A stretch of DNA of 64,000 bases. Source: Metarhizium brunneum (lineage: Eukaryota > Ascomycota > Sordariomycetes > Hypocreales > Clavicipitaceae). Each line of letters opens with the position of its first letter. Within the stretch, counting starts at the first letter, position 1. Shown here piece by piece: positions 24,498 to 36,906 of the stretch. The position numbers were made by a program, and so were the translations under genes. Under the pieces are notes generated by a model. That model ran no database searches, was not told the origin of the DNA, and saw only the letters and a program-made list of their open reading frames with translations. The stretch is taken from contig NC_089423.1 of NCBI RefSeq assembly GCF_013426205.1, positions 3,720,001 to 3,784,000 on the forward strand. Reading direction: 5' to 3'.

Positions 24498-25277
24498 TGT
24501 ATATATTTTTATCCCTAGATGGCTCTTGAGGATTCATACTTGTTTATTCAATTTGCGTTACTGCAGCGTTCCGAGCCCTATTTATACATGATTTCAGAGG
24601 TTCCTGGCCTTGGGTTACGCAGCGTCTACGACAAGCGTTGATGTAATTGTGCCTCGAAGCGTCCAACTCTTGAAGCCGAAATACGAATGGACCACACACC
24701 CAAAACGCTAAACGGCGCGTGCCAATCTCCCGCCTAGAAAGGTGAACTTGCCACTCACGTTTTCTTCCGGGCCGGATCGACGCCGCCATGATGATCAATC
24801 TGCACTACGTACTCCGCATACACTGTACTTAATGTATGTACACCAGAAATCTTGAATTAGGCATGTGGGGCTTGCAGGGAAAATTAAACGCGGGATACGA
24901 TGCGGCTCAGGGCTGAGGTGTTGCGCTAACGTGCTGCGCTAACGTGCTGCGATGGAATTATCAAGAAATCCGATTGCCTCGACTGGTGCTTATACCCTAG
25001 GAACATGTACCAGGGTCATCAAAAGACCATAATCCTGGAACATAGTGTCATCAGGACGTGTATGGCCAAAAGAAGCAGCCAAGTCTTTTCCGGGAGATGC
25101 GGCTTAAGGATCACATGGTAAACCTGCCATGGTCTCGCCACAGGTTGTCATTGCTCTTGCAGAGTCGCCCGCATGTGCTGGCTGGAAAGTTTGTAGTTGC
25201 AAAAAATGGGCTGGCCTCTGGTTCAAGCACAAAAGACTATCCATCTTCCGTGAGCCAGAAATGCGTATTGCATGCTG
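24498..25277. other. Intergenic region
   Basis: 780 bp upstream of the beta-lactamase-fold gene and downstream of the aldo/keto reductase gene. A repeat of GTGCTGCGCTAAC-like words occurs near 24924-24950. No gene seen. Confidence 0.45.
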
Positions 25278-26483
25278 CTAAATCTTGGCGTTCTCTAGAA
25301 ACTTCTTGGGTATCAAACCCCACCGCTGCGCGACTGCGTCGATGGGAACAACACCTTTTGCCTGTCTCATGTTGGTAAAGGCCTCTCCGCCACTCTGCCA
25401 CGAGTAGTCCTTCCACGGCCCCAACCTTGGCCACATCTGTTGCGTGACAATACGGTTGATCCTGTCCCTCCTCTCCGCCGAGTCTTCATCCGCTCGGCTC
25501 GCAAGGCCAACAACACTCTTCCACAGGGCCCACGTCTCCTCCAGTTCTTCCACGTTGGAAACGCCCATTACACTGACACCGATTCGAGCAGGCGAGCCAC
25601 TTTCGTCCACCCTTGCCTCTGATAAAAGCTCTGGCGGGTATGCAACCGAGCCGAATTGGCTGCCAACGTGAGCCCAATTTTCCAGAGCCCAACGAATGGC
25701 AATCTCTTCGAGATGCTCTCCTGACCTGGCTGCAACCGTAGCCAAGCTGTGGCAAGCATCTCGTAGCCGGGGCGGCGCAGGGTGCCACGAGGCCATAGGG
25801 CTACTGTCAGCTCCTCTGGTCGTTATCAAACCCATTCCTAGCATGCTGGCATTAGGTATACAGTCAACGCCGGCCTTCTTGAATCGGTCAAGAATATCGG
25901 GCCGTCCAAGCTGGGTATTTTGGATGCAGTAATTGGCGTAAGACATGACAGCATCCAGGGGCTCCCCAGTCTGTTCCAAAACCATCTCGGCTAGCGACAC
26001 CAAAATTTCCACAGGATATCCGCTAATTCCCACGTAACGGACCAAACCTTGGTCTCGCAATCTTCGCAGCTCCTTGACAGCCTCCAAGACCTCGGTCGGA
26101 GATACGAATTCCACATCGTGGGTATAAACAAGGTCCAGGTAGGGTGTATTCAGGCGCTCAAGGCTGCGACAAACACTGTACCGAATCCATGGCGGCGAAT
26201 AATCGAATTCGTTGTTCGCAATTCGGCCAGCCTTTGTAATGAGAAAATACCCACCCCGGTCTGGCGGCGGTGTTAATGTTCGGAGCGCATCGCCGAGCAG
26301 AACTTCCGAGGGGCCATAATACGGCGAGGTATCAAAGGCGGTGATGTTGTGCTGAAGTGCCCTTCGAACGATGTCGGTGTAGGGCATTTGCGAAGGGTCG
26401 TCGTTGTATTGGTAATTGAAAGTAGCCGTACCCAAGATGAGGGGAGGCAGAACCTGCGAGAGCGGCCTTGGATGCTGCGCCAT
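25278..26483 (-). CDS. ARA2: D-arabinose 1-dehydrogenase-like aldo/keto reductase
   Basis: Single exon, 401 residues. An aldo/keto reductase barrel: LPPLILGTATFNYQY start, the active-site tetrad appears as D51 (FDTSPYYG), Y56, K84 (LITKAGRI) and H122 (YTHDVE), with the SMLGMGLITTRG stretch in the cofactor half. The order and the long C-terminal region (WPRLGPWKDYSWQSGG) resemble fungal Ara2, the NAD-dependent D-arabinose dehydrogenase that makes D-arabinono-1,4-lactone for D-erythroascorbate synthesis. That substrate is inferred; L-galactose or L-fucose dehydrogenases are close relatives. Cytosolic: no targeting signal seen. Start MAQHPRPLSQ. Confidence 0.87.
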   Translation of the reverse strand: MAQHPRPLSQVLPPLILGTATFNYQYNDDPSQMPYTDIVRRALQHNITAFDTSPYYGPSEVLLGDALRTLTPPPDRGGYFLITKAGRIANNEFDYSPPWIRYSVCRSLERLNTPYLDLVYTHDVEFVSPTEVLEAVKELRRLRDQGLVRYVGISGYPVEILVSLAEMVLEQTGEPLDAVMSYANYCIQNTQLGRPDILDRFKKAGVDCIPNASMLGMGLITTRGADSSPMASWHPAPPRLRDACHSLATVAARSGEHLEEIAIRWALENWAHVGSQFGSVAYPPELLSEARVDESGSPARIGVSVMGVSNVEELEETWALWKSVVGLASRADEDSAERRDRINRIVTQQMWPRLGPWKDYSWQSGGEAFTNMRQAKGVVPIDAVAQRWGLIPKKFLENAKI

Positions 26484-27716
26484 CTTGGTGGCCGAGTTTG
26501 GTGCTGGTGATGATGCCGAATATGAATACGCCTATGTCATGCTTCAAAGAGAGAGCCCATGCAAAGTTGGAAGAAAAAAACAACCAAGGCACCTGTGGTG
26601 CGCGCTGACCGGAGGAAGAGGTCAAGGCAGTGGAGTCGTGTTTGTACCACAGAGAAGAAAAGCCCGCAGATTCGGACTGGAGATGAAGAAACTGAAGCTG
26701 TTAAGTACTTTGGTACCTGCACATAATAAGTGTTGGTAGGAGCATCGCGGAACCTTGGGCGGCCGGCGGGGCCAGGGTCCCCCCCAAGGTCAATGTCGCA
26801 AGCGGGTGGCGGCAGGTGAAATTTTTAAATGGCGGACCAGTCGGCTTGTCATCGCCCGTGCTGCCAGCACCTGGCGTCATTGATTTATCCGTGTCGGTCG
26901 GGCTTCTGGCATGCATCCAGGCTTACTTAAGCAGCGTTGGATGTCAGCGTCACCGTGGCCGGCGACCTTGCTAACCAGAACCTACCCAAATCATCGTCTC
27001 GAGCACGTTGCTACCTGCTTGCTTCTTGACAAAACGCATGAGAGAACAACATATGTACTATTTCATAACTTCCCTGAGACAGTGAAGTGTCTGAGCACCC
27101 AGGTGGCTCATGAATTCCGCACGTACTTTTGGCTCGCTATGCTTAGTAAGGCAATCAATCGTGTGGGCGCCAATCAACCAACACTTAAGTTGCACCGGCC
27201 CATTGTAGATGGCAGACAGCAGGTGCCAACAGCTGCACGTTGTCAAGTGTTTGCTGGGAACCCTGAAATGTCAAGAGAGGACATCTGGAGCATCATTATG
27301 TATCTGCCCGTTGATTCATGAACAACCGCAGCTGCGCCTTTTTGCATGCCCACTTGATTGGCCTTGTCAACGTTGCTCGCATTCATTATTAGATCTCCGA
27401 TGGCTGACGAGTGACGACGCTACAACTTTATTTACGTCCCAGGAGAAAGACCATTGCCGGCGTCCAGGATAACCAAACGTTTCACAAGGACACAGTTTCA
27501 CATGCCCATTCATTTGCACCACTCATTCAAGGAACCGAATTCCACAGTACACTGTATGTTGATAGATGGATATGTATGGTACGATCTACAACAAGGACGT
27601 ATATTACCTCTGCTCTCCTTGATTCGGGAGCTCATATTCCTCTCGATATTTCACTCTCTGTCCTCTATCCTCTCAAGAACAACTAAAATGCATATTTAAT
27701 GACAATTATATGAGCT
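26484..27716. other. Intergenic region
   Basis: 1.23 kb between the ARA2-like gene start and the 3' end of the hexose transporter. Contains TAAGTACTTTGGTACC (about 26703-26718) near the ARA2-like promoter. No supported gene. Confidence 0.45.
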
Positions 27717-29466
27717 CTATACATGCTCCGCAGCAGGCTTCTCGATATAGTCGCCAGCTCCGAGGGTGCTAGCGAAGGTGCTAGTGGGCTTCCACTTCGC
27801 GGAGTTCCGTGGGGTAGTCTCTTCCATCATCTTGTCGACCTGCTCAAGGGAGAGACCCTTGGTCTCGGGGATCAGGAAGTAGGCATAGACAAAGGCGCAA
27901 GTGCAAAGACCGCCCCAGATGAAGAAGACGGATGACTTCAAGTTGCCACGATCCTCGCCCACCATGTATGGGGTGATGACGGCAATGATGGTGTTCCACA
28001 GCCAGTTGGAGGCAGTGGAGAGACCGACACCACGAGATCGGATAGGAAGGGGGAAGATCTCGCCGATGACGATCCAGGCACCGGGACCCCAAGTGGAGGC
28101 GAACCAGAAGATGAAGATGGCAATGAAAGCAATCTGGGCGTTGACGGCAGCAATGTTATCCGCAAGGCTCTTGGTGGGGTCCGAAGGATCAGGATGGGTG
28201 TGGTTGAAACCGACAGTAACACCAATGATGGCAACGAGGAACTGGCAGATGAGCATTCCGAAAGCGCCAACAATGAGGATGGTGCGACGACCGAATCTCT
28301 CAACAGTCCAGAAAGACAGAGGAGTTGAGCACACATTGACCAGAGTGAAGATGAGTGAGATCAGGAAAGTGTTGTCGATGGCACCTGTGGACTGAAGGAA
28401 CGGGGTTGAGTAGTAGAAGATGAAGTTGACACCAGTCCACTGCTGCATCATCTGCAGGGATGTTCCCAGGACAGTTCGACGCAAGTTGGACTTGGCACTC
28501 CAGAGGCTACCCTTGAAGCAGTTGGCCCAAGATCCGAACCAGGTGGTGGAGGGAATGAGAGCACGCTCGTACTCTTCGTTGGCAATAATCTCAGCAACCT
28601 CAGTCTGGACATATACGGAGTCCTCGGGCTGGCCACGGACGCGGGACAAAGAGTTGATAGCCTTCTGGATCTGGCCCTTCTTGACGTAGTAACGAGGAGA
28701 GTCGGGGAGGAAAAGAAGACCAATACCCAGAATCAGAGCCCAGGGGAACTGAATGGAAATCGGCACACGATAGGCACCAGTGTTGTCGTAGTTCTGGGTG
28801 GCATAAACCACGATCGAGGCCAACATGATACCGATGGTGATGCAGAACTGGTAACCAGCTACGAGAGCACCACGAACTTTGCGAGGGCACTGTGAAGGAA
28901 CCTGGGGTTAGCATTGCTCATAACGACTGCGCGAGGTAGGCAAATCGCCCAACCCGCATTGCTCGTTTACTTACAATCTCAGACATGTACAAAATGACAA
29001 TGGCAGACTCGAAACCAACACCAAGACCAGCAATGACACGGCCAGCGACGATAGGGCCAAGAGCATGATCAGGACTGGTGATCATCTGAACAACAACACC
29101 GAGGCCATAGATGATGCAGCCAAGGATGACGGTCCATTTTCTGCCGATCCAGTCGGCCAAATCACCAGCAATCAGGGCACCGAAGAAGGTTCCGCAAGAC
29201 AAGATGGACACAATCAGGGAGGTGTGAGATTCGGAGATCTTATCAACAGTAGGACCCTCGACAGCGTGGATGAAGATCTTGGAGCCCAAGACGCCATTGA
29301 TGTAACCGGAATCGTAACCGAAGAAGATACCACCAAATGAGGCGAAGGCGCAAAGAAGGTAGGCCTTCCAAGTGACGGGAGCCTCTATGTGCTCAACATC
29401 AGGAGCTGTATGAAGGACGACGGAGGCCTTTCGCTCCTCCCCCGACTTCTCGAGATTGCCGGACAT
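27717..29466 (-). CDS. MFS hexose (sugar) transporter
   Basis: Two exons, 29466..28975 and 28889..27717, joined in phase by an 85-bp intron (ATT/GTAAGT donor, CACAG acceptor): YMSEICPRKVRGAL; 554 residues. Twelve membrane segments of the sugar porter family are visible. Signature motifs: GGIFFGYDSGYINGVLGS in TM1, DWIGRKW between TM2 and TM3, GRVIAGLGVGF, the PxSPRY-type PDSPRYYVKKG, QQWTGVNFIFYYSTP in TM7, ERFGRR, and PETKGLSLEQVDKMMEE at the end of TM12. Both termini are cytosolic; the N-terminus MSGNLEKSGEERKAS is short. An in-frame ATG-like start upstream at 29562 adds 32 residues of non-family sequence and was not used. It probably imports hexose by proton symport at the plasma membrane. 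Confidence 0.93.
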
Positions 29467-31119
29467 TGTTGCTCTTCTCGACAGTGAGTCGGTATCCGGT
29501 GATTGCTTCCTTGAAGTTTGAACAGTCGAAGTGTCTTGGATATCGAAAAATCCAAAAGGCAAGACAAGGTGTGGGGCAATAAAGGAGACAGCTCGTCAGA
29601 CAATGGAGGGACTGCACGAGGAGCAAGACGAAAAGCTCATCCCAAGCTACGAAGGGGGTGAGGACGACTTTTTATCCCACGAGCCAGCGGAGCATTCGAT
29701 CAAACACTGGCAAGGATGTCAATGTTGCATCCCGTCCGTCATCAATCGTCGACAATGCCATCTGCGCGCGTGAGCGTCCCCCACAGTTGCTATGGGGCGC
29801 AATTATGAAAATGAGACGGACGGCCAGCAACGCTTGCAGGTGTGGCGTTCAGTCACATCCGATACATTATGGGCGAAGGGCTAGCAGGAGCAAGACACGG
29901 GAAGCCATTCGCCAGAGGGGGAAAAAAACTGCGAACCGGCATGGCTGAGCTAGTCTCCAGTCCGACTCAGGCGCTTGTGATGGACTGTGAGCTCCGGGGT
30001 CGAGACATGAAGCAAGAGGCGCGTGTCCGGGGAACCCGCGTGGAGATTTGCGGGGCCAGACCGGCCTGGGCAACGAGGTAAGGCCGATGATGGTGGCAGA
30101 TGGAGGCAGCGGCCCACATCGGCTGGCAAAGAAGCGCCGAGAAGGGCCGGCCGTTGGCCTGTTTTGTGCCAAGGGGCCAATGGAAAAGTCATGGAAACGT
30201 TGGAGATGGCCGGCAATGGCCTGGCTGCTTCGTTTCTGCATGGCCCTGGGGCCTGGCTGTGCCTGCTGCTCAGCTGCTACCCCGTTGGACCCTCCCTCTC
30301 CAAGCATCCGGAACACCAAGTCAGTGGACAGGAGAGTTGATGCCCCAGCATTTTCCAAAGCCGTCCACAATATCCCCATGGGAAAGTAAGTTTGGAGACC
30401 AGTTCCGTGTCGAGTGGAGGGTGTGAAAATTGCACGGGCTGCGGAATGCCACTCGGCTTAAACTCGAAACAGAATTGAGCCGCGACAACGGAGGACGCAG
30501 TCGCGCGTGTCATGATCATTCGACTGTGAGCAGCTCCACGACGCAGGAATTTGTATGCACACAGCGTTTTATTATACTATTCGCCCGCTCCAGTTGCGCC
30601 GGTGTTTTTGTTGGCCCACCATCAGCATAGCAACGACTGCTTCTTCCATGCGACGCAAAGTTGCATACCTGTGACATGCGCCCGAAGCTGTGCTGTGCTG
30701 TGCTGCGCAAAATACAAATACATACCTCGAGACGAAATTAAAGTCCAACCGGGTTTCATGCTGCCCAAAGCCTGCACGCACATCTCTACGGAGTACCATG
30801 GCCGACTTCACCACCAAGGATACCTAGACAATGGCCGCCATGGCACGATGGCATGATGGCAGTGAACGGTGTGGGCATAAGGCATAGGCTTGTCACTAAT
30901 GGCAGAGTTGCGGCAGCATGACATCGTGGGCGGGAATTGTAGTCACGAGACCCAGTTGATTTTACTCTGACACCGTGGAGACACATCCTTCACATCTTTC
31001 GCGTCTTGTGTTTCTGCACCGACCATGCGAGAAACGCATAATGGCCAACTTGTGACGATTGGCGACTCGCGGGCCGTGCTCAAATCGGTACCCAACCGAA
31101 CGCATGCAGAATGCTTTGC

Positions 31120-31163
31120 ATGCATGCATACATACATACATATATATATGTATATATATATAC
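31120..31163. repeat. CATG/CATA to TA microsatellite
   Basis: GCATGCATGC passes into (CATA)n and then (TA)n with one G interruption. It is pure low-complexity sequence in a gene-poor interval. Confidence 0.85.
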
Positions 31164-33114
31164 GTCGATTCCCCTATGATTTTTCTGCAGCACAACACGC
31201 ACATTACCACTCTCTGGCTATAGCGTCGGTGTCTTGCCAACATGGAAGTCAACGTGGCCCACATTCAGCGCGGCGACAGTGAAAATTATTACGGGGCTGG
31301 AAGTCCCAATGGGCTTACTCTCGGCCGTACTCGACACGCTATTTCATGCCCTGGACCCTCTGCTCACCCTCTATTTGACCGAGCTAACAGCGACTTGGCA
31401 GAAGACCGTCCCGCAGCCCAGGGTTGAATGCTGTTACAGGATCAGGGGTGCCGCCACTGCGTTCATGTTGCAAGGGGAACTCCGGTACGTACCTGTGGCT
31501 GCAGGACATCACTCCATGTCTCTTTTATGCTGACGATCAACGGGCACGGGTGGTTGTTCTCTGTCATGGCGGTGCTCAAAGCTTTTCATCGGGACGGCCA
31601 ATTCATGCCCAGGTCATTGCCCAACACCGAGCCCATCCACGCCGGTTCAAAAGGTTAGAAGACGCCAATTTTTCCAGGCATAAGAGTACTATAGGGACAT
31701 GGAGCAAAATATCCATCCCCACTTCTGCACATCACAGGATTTTGAGTAATGGTTGGAAACGGACGCTCAATGGGTCGCCAACGGGTCAGTGGCATTGAAG
31801 CCAGGATCCAAGAATAGCCGCACGTAGGAAGGAAGGCCTTGGCACAGGGCACCAATTCTTGACCAAGTGGCTTCCCTCTCCCTCATCTCGGCTGCCCACG
31901 GGGTTCCTCGTGGCGTTGCAGGGGTCTCTCATGGCAAAGCACCATCTGGTGGATTTGGCCGAATTCGAAGAGAAAACCGGCCACGACGATGCTTCACTCG
32001 CAGCGATGTGGCCCGAATGAAACGCCACTCTAAGCATATGGCCTCTCTTGTTAAGCATGAGAAATCATTCGCACCATCCGGCTTGCCGGAGTCATACGGA
32101 TGAAGGGCTGCAGGTCTTCCTTCTCCTCTCGGTTTATTGACCGCGAAAGAACCGCTACGCGACGGTGATGCGATGAAACAACAGCCACCAGCATCAAATA
32201 TCGGTAGCTGGGAACGGCTTTGGCTTTCAAATCGCACAATGCGCCCGGATCCCGAAACGCCATGTACGTACATGGCACAAATCACACTTGGTCAGAACTC
32301 TCCTACATAATTGTGTTTTACAACAGACGTTGCGCAGTCCCCTGGCCAGCCCCCCCCCGTGTCAGGTTACCTTGCTTCGACCCGCATCACGTTGAGTACG
32401 ACCCAAGGCTTACACCGCGTGCTGCTAACCGGAGATCTGGATCGGCTAGAGTTCTGGCAATATTCGACTGCATTGTCGTATTTAATATGGACCTGACCAT
32501 TTTGTTTTCGCTGTGAAAAAAAAGCGTCTCTCGCTTACAACAAAATCCAGTATCATGGTGTGAGTAATCCGTCCACCTGACCCTGGCAAAGGAAGTAATA
32601 GTGCCTACTTCCAAGCCGTTACGCATGAGAGCTGCATACGAAAACAGCCAACAGTCAATCAGCCACCAACCATCTCGTTCTCGGTGATACTCGTCCAAGG
32701 GAAAGCCTCCGGGCGCAGGTTGGAACGGTCAGTCTCCGACGCGATGCGATGCATGCTGCCGGCTTCGCTCCTGGTCGCCTGTTCACACGTTGAAAATGGC
32801 AATACTTGGCCCAACAAGCCATTCAACGCCGGAGGGCTGGCCCCGTGTCGGGCTCGTGGGCCGTTCTGCGGGCAAAACGCAAACGCATAGCACTGCGGCG
32901 CCACTTCACAAGTTAGACCGAGAAGTAAAGCCAATACAGAGTACCTAGGCCAATATTTGGTATCTGCTTTCTCTCTCGGCCCGTGCTTCGCCGTGTCGCC
33001 ATCGGCGTCGATGCGACATGCGACGATGCGACGATGCGACGATGTGACGAGACCAACAAATCTATTGCAACTACTACCTGCCTAGGTAGGTACTATGTTG
33101 ACGTGGTTTGCACT

Positions 33115-33152
33115 AAAAAAAAAAAGGAAAAAAGGAAAAAAAAAGAAAAAAG
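33115..33152. repeat. A/G homopurine tract
   Basis: Runs of 6 to 11 A separated by G or GG over nearly 40 bp. Simple sequence only; no gene nearby. Confidence 0.7.
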
Positions 33153-36100
33153 GCAACTAATACCAGTGAGACAGGACTACTAGCTAGTACGGGCGCTCAC
33201 GTCTCGACACCAGTCGTTCGTTAAACAAGCACAAGCTCTCCAAGTTATTATTATGTCCCGCTCCTAGACAGCTCGTGGCACAGTGGCGCCAAGGCGTCAA
33301 TGGTCTGCCGACAGACCCGATCGAGCCAAAGAAGTGAAATCGCTTGGGCGGCGGGAACAACGAGGAGCTTCCCATCCGTGCCAAGACTTTCTTATCAGCT
33401 TTCCACATTGGAATTTCGCCATCACCTCCATGGGGTGGAAAAACTCTCCGTTCTAGCAAACATCTGGGGTTTCCCCAGATCTAGGATTGATAAGAAACTC
33501 TATTTGCATCCGTCACCAGGCACGTTACGGCTCCTCACAATCACTGTCGATTTGTCTGGTCGCTAGACTTTGTGCGATTGAGCGAGCAACCAAATCTGCA
33601 CTGGTTCCGAATTTGTCGTTCGATACATGATGACATGAGCATGCTCCGTATATACGGAGTATATCCTTACTTTTTTCCTGGTTGCCAATCGTTGGCCAGG
33701 TCGCGTTTACAATAAATGCTGGGTCAATTGCGTGATCAAATCCCACGAGGGATGATACTCGAGTACATTGGAAACGCACCGAACGCGACGCAGTCAATCC
33801 ACGGCAACGCCAGATGAACGTTTCGGTGCGCCATTTATTGCCCCGACAAGGAGCAATGCAAAGATATGGATTCCTCGGGGCTTGAATTCATTTTGCGACC
33901 TAAAATATTATGTAGTAAACGGCGTAAAGACTCCATCACTAACCACGCTCAGTGCCCTCCCGCCGTAAATGCACGGTTATCGACAAAATACCACCATATA
34001 CAGGACAAGAGCGGAATGGACACCACAAACACGCTTACAGGAGTGAATCGTACAGTCAATGCCGAGATATTTCACCCATGCCAGCCATTCTGAAGAAAAT
34101 ACGTATTGTGTAGGGTAGGTCCCGTTTGACCATCCTAAATGGTCTGGTGATTGCATTGTTTATGCTAAATGCGCAATGATATGCATCGTTGTGCGTTGAT
34201 TTGAGCGTGCAGTAGTCTCCGAACTTGTCAATTCTTTTGTTCGAGACTCGAGTCTGGTCTACAAGAGTTTATTGATGGAGGAAATACCCCGTTATGATGC
34301 GAATTACTACCCGAAATCGAGGCCCCGCCAAAAACAACAACCACCACATCATCTGTAGCAGCGTATTGGCGACACCCGAACCTGTTGATGAAATTGACAT
34401 CTATCAAAGGTTTTCCGCCATGTAGGAACCGCCCAGTTACCGTCATCACTGCAGTGAATATCCAAGTAATAACGGCAGCAAAACACCCTCAGTAGACCTT
34501 GGCTCTGCAACACGGGCCATTTACTCGTCATGACAAAACCTTGCCAAATAAACCTGTCAACCGGTAGGCTTCATACCTAACTGCCAGCCACATGTCAAAC
34601 AGCCAGAGAGAAGGCCGTAACCAAGAAACCTCGTGGACAATCCCACCAAGGCTGGCCACTGGAATTTCTTATCGTATGGCGCCGATGGCCTGGGAGAGAA
34701 GCCAAGACATCATGTCAAATTCTCAGTCAGCCTCTGTCCAGGACAAGTCGAGGACACAGTCGCCAGGCACAGAAAAGCACAGCGAGGTCTAAACTATCTG
34801 CTTTCCCAATGCGAGCAATTCAGAATCGTGTAGTACTGAATTAATAGATCGCACATGCTCAACTGGACTGGCCACGCGGCAGAATAATAACTCCCACGTT
34901 GCGAAAATGCACCGCTGCGCTCTATTCCGCCGTCACGGACCCCGGCGGACGTGGCCGGGACACGATGAAACCCCCGACATCTGGGGTCTACAGCCCTCGG
35001 GAACGATTATTCTTGGACCACCACCCCATGTACGTACGACGCACCTCACGAGGAACAGAGGTATATCCCGGCCACACTGAAGGGCGAAGGGTTGAACCAG
35101 CAGCGCAGGTACCTCTTAGACTCAAGGGGAGTACATGCTGGTCCAGGGAGGAGGCAATTCCTCATGTTGTGAGGCAGGCTAGTAGATGTCCAAGTACAAG
35201 AAAACAAAAATACAATTTCTTGGCCCCTTGCATCTTTAGCACGAGCCATGAACTGTACAGAATGTGAGCCGAGGCCTCCTTCGGTACTACTATACCATCG
35301 TATCGGTATCAGGTAGTCAAGTTGGTTGCAACGAGGCTATTCAGCCCATGCATGACAATGTCAAAACAATGCCATATCAAGTGACTCGACCATGGTTCTG
35401 GACATCCGGTTCGATCGGGAAGTTACCCAAGGACCCTTGATCAAAGACACGAGGCCCATGAGGCAAAGTGGCCGAGAACCCCGTGGTGAACCAAGGGCTT
35501 GCATGTAGCAGCAAACTAGGCGAATCTAGAGAATATCGTGTAAAACCATTGGCCTACAGTATTCGCTTGGTGGGGTGTCTTTATCACTACGTTCGAGCTT
35601 TCGAGGATCGTCATGGAATGTACAAACCTGACGGCCTTTTCTTTGGCTTCAGATAGCTGTATACACTTCCAACCTGCAGTCGGATCCATGGTTTCATCTA
35701 CTTCCACATTACATCAAAACAGTCACGTCGGCACACGGCACGAGATCAAAGCCTGCATTGTTATTTCAACCAAACTGCCTAACGTGCTGTGCCACAACTC
35801 CTCCTTGGTAAACACTACCGAGGAGAAAAGTAAGTCTTAAGAGTTATATTGGCTGTCAGCAGTTTGCAGCTTTAAACCACTAGCGCCAAGAGAAAGAAGA
35901 CGTCTCCAACCGCTCACCGGATCCTTCTCCACTGCGGAGAGGAGCAAATACTGATAGGACGGTGTCTACAGCGAGCCAGAAAAAGAGCGTGACCTATCGA
36001 GGTATAATTGTTCAATGCCCAGCATCGTCTTTGACATGCCATCGTAACATGACTGGCAGGGACCAGTCACCGCCAGGCTGCGTTTGGTGGCTTTTGAACA

Positions 36101-36161
36101 TCTTGCGCAAAAAAAGAAACAAGCTGGGGCGGGAGGGGTATAGAACGGTAATCGTAAGTCA

Positions 36162-36906
36162 TCAATCTTGAAGAGGGAAAGTGTACTCTTCTAGGTATGG
36201 TCCGGGTGGCTCGATCCAGTCCGGAATTTCCAAGGCCTCCCCGTCGAATAGCATTTCTGGATCGTGATCCATATAAGAGTAAGAGTCCCAAGTTGCTGCG
36301 GCTTCTTCACGAAAATCATTCTCTGTTGATAGTTGCCCTTCTAAGTGGTGTGTTGATGTGCATGTCGGCTCCTGAAGTCGTACCCGCCTAGACTGGTGAG
36401 ATGGTGCGTCGCAGACGGCATCCCCAGGTTCTGACGAATGAGAAGAAAATAGATATCCTATTCATTTGACTTCTCATCAGACATTGTCCAGCACACAGCA
36501 AGAGCAAAATAGAAGACAGTTTATTGCAGAAGCTGTGGCTAAGCTTACCTTTGACCAACTTCACCTCAGAGTTTCTTCTTAAAAACCCTTGCACCCAGTG
36601 TTTGCCCAGTGGCTGGCTGTCTCCATGTACAACCAAGACGCGGCTGGCGAATTCCTCAAATTGTCCCTGAGTTGGAGGAACTCCAAGGGCAACAAGATGA
36701 AAGATCCAGCGGGACAACAGCTTTTCCTGTTGCCGTGAGAAACGCTGCCGACACTCATGGGCTTCGGCATGTGAAATGCCACCATTGAGTCGGTCTTGCA
36801 GCGTTGCTCGTGGGATATGCCATCGCTTAGCAGCTGACCGTTGTGAAGTGCCTTGGTGGACTTCACGGACGGCTTCTTGCAAGTCCTTTTCGGTGTACTT
36901 GGGCAT
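36162..36906 (-). CDS. Transposase-derived HTH(psq)/CENP-B-type DNA-binding protein without DDE domain
   Basis: Two exons, 36906..36549 and 36430..36162; 208 residues. Exon 1 starts MPKYTEKDLQEAVREVHQGT and encodes a psq-type helix-turn-helix (about 3-45: SQRSAAKRWHIPRATLQDRL) and a CENP-B/Tc5-type second HTH (about 52-115: RFSRQQEKLLSRWI, GKHWVQGFLRRN), the N-terminal half of pogo/Fot1-class transposases. An AAAG/GTAAGC donor and GTCAG acceptor remove 118 bp and keep phase. Exon 2 adds 89 codons, ending EEYTFPLQD, strongly acidic (about 21 Asp/Glu against 4 Arg/Lys) and aromatic-rich. No catalytic DDE region exists between or after the exons. An ATAAATA box lies about 41 bp upstream of the ATG. 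Could be a domesticated DNA-binding regulator or a decaying element; unspliced, it would end at 36388 with 172 residues. Confidence 0.72.

Larger units (their letters stand above)
29467..36161. other. Gene-poor interval, left part (about 6.7 kb)
   Basis: No ORF in this stretch shows protein-like composition or splice-linked exons. It includes the hexose transporter promoter (left end), a CATA/TATA microsatellite (31120-31163), a C-run (about 32350-32357), an A/G tract (33115-33152), a 16-bp palindrome (33644-33659) and two 9-mer copies (30787, 33653). No recognisable transposase, LTR or tRNA. Confidence 0.5.
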
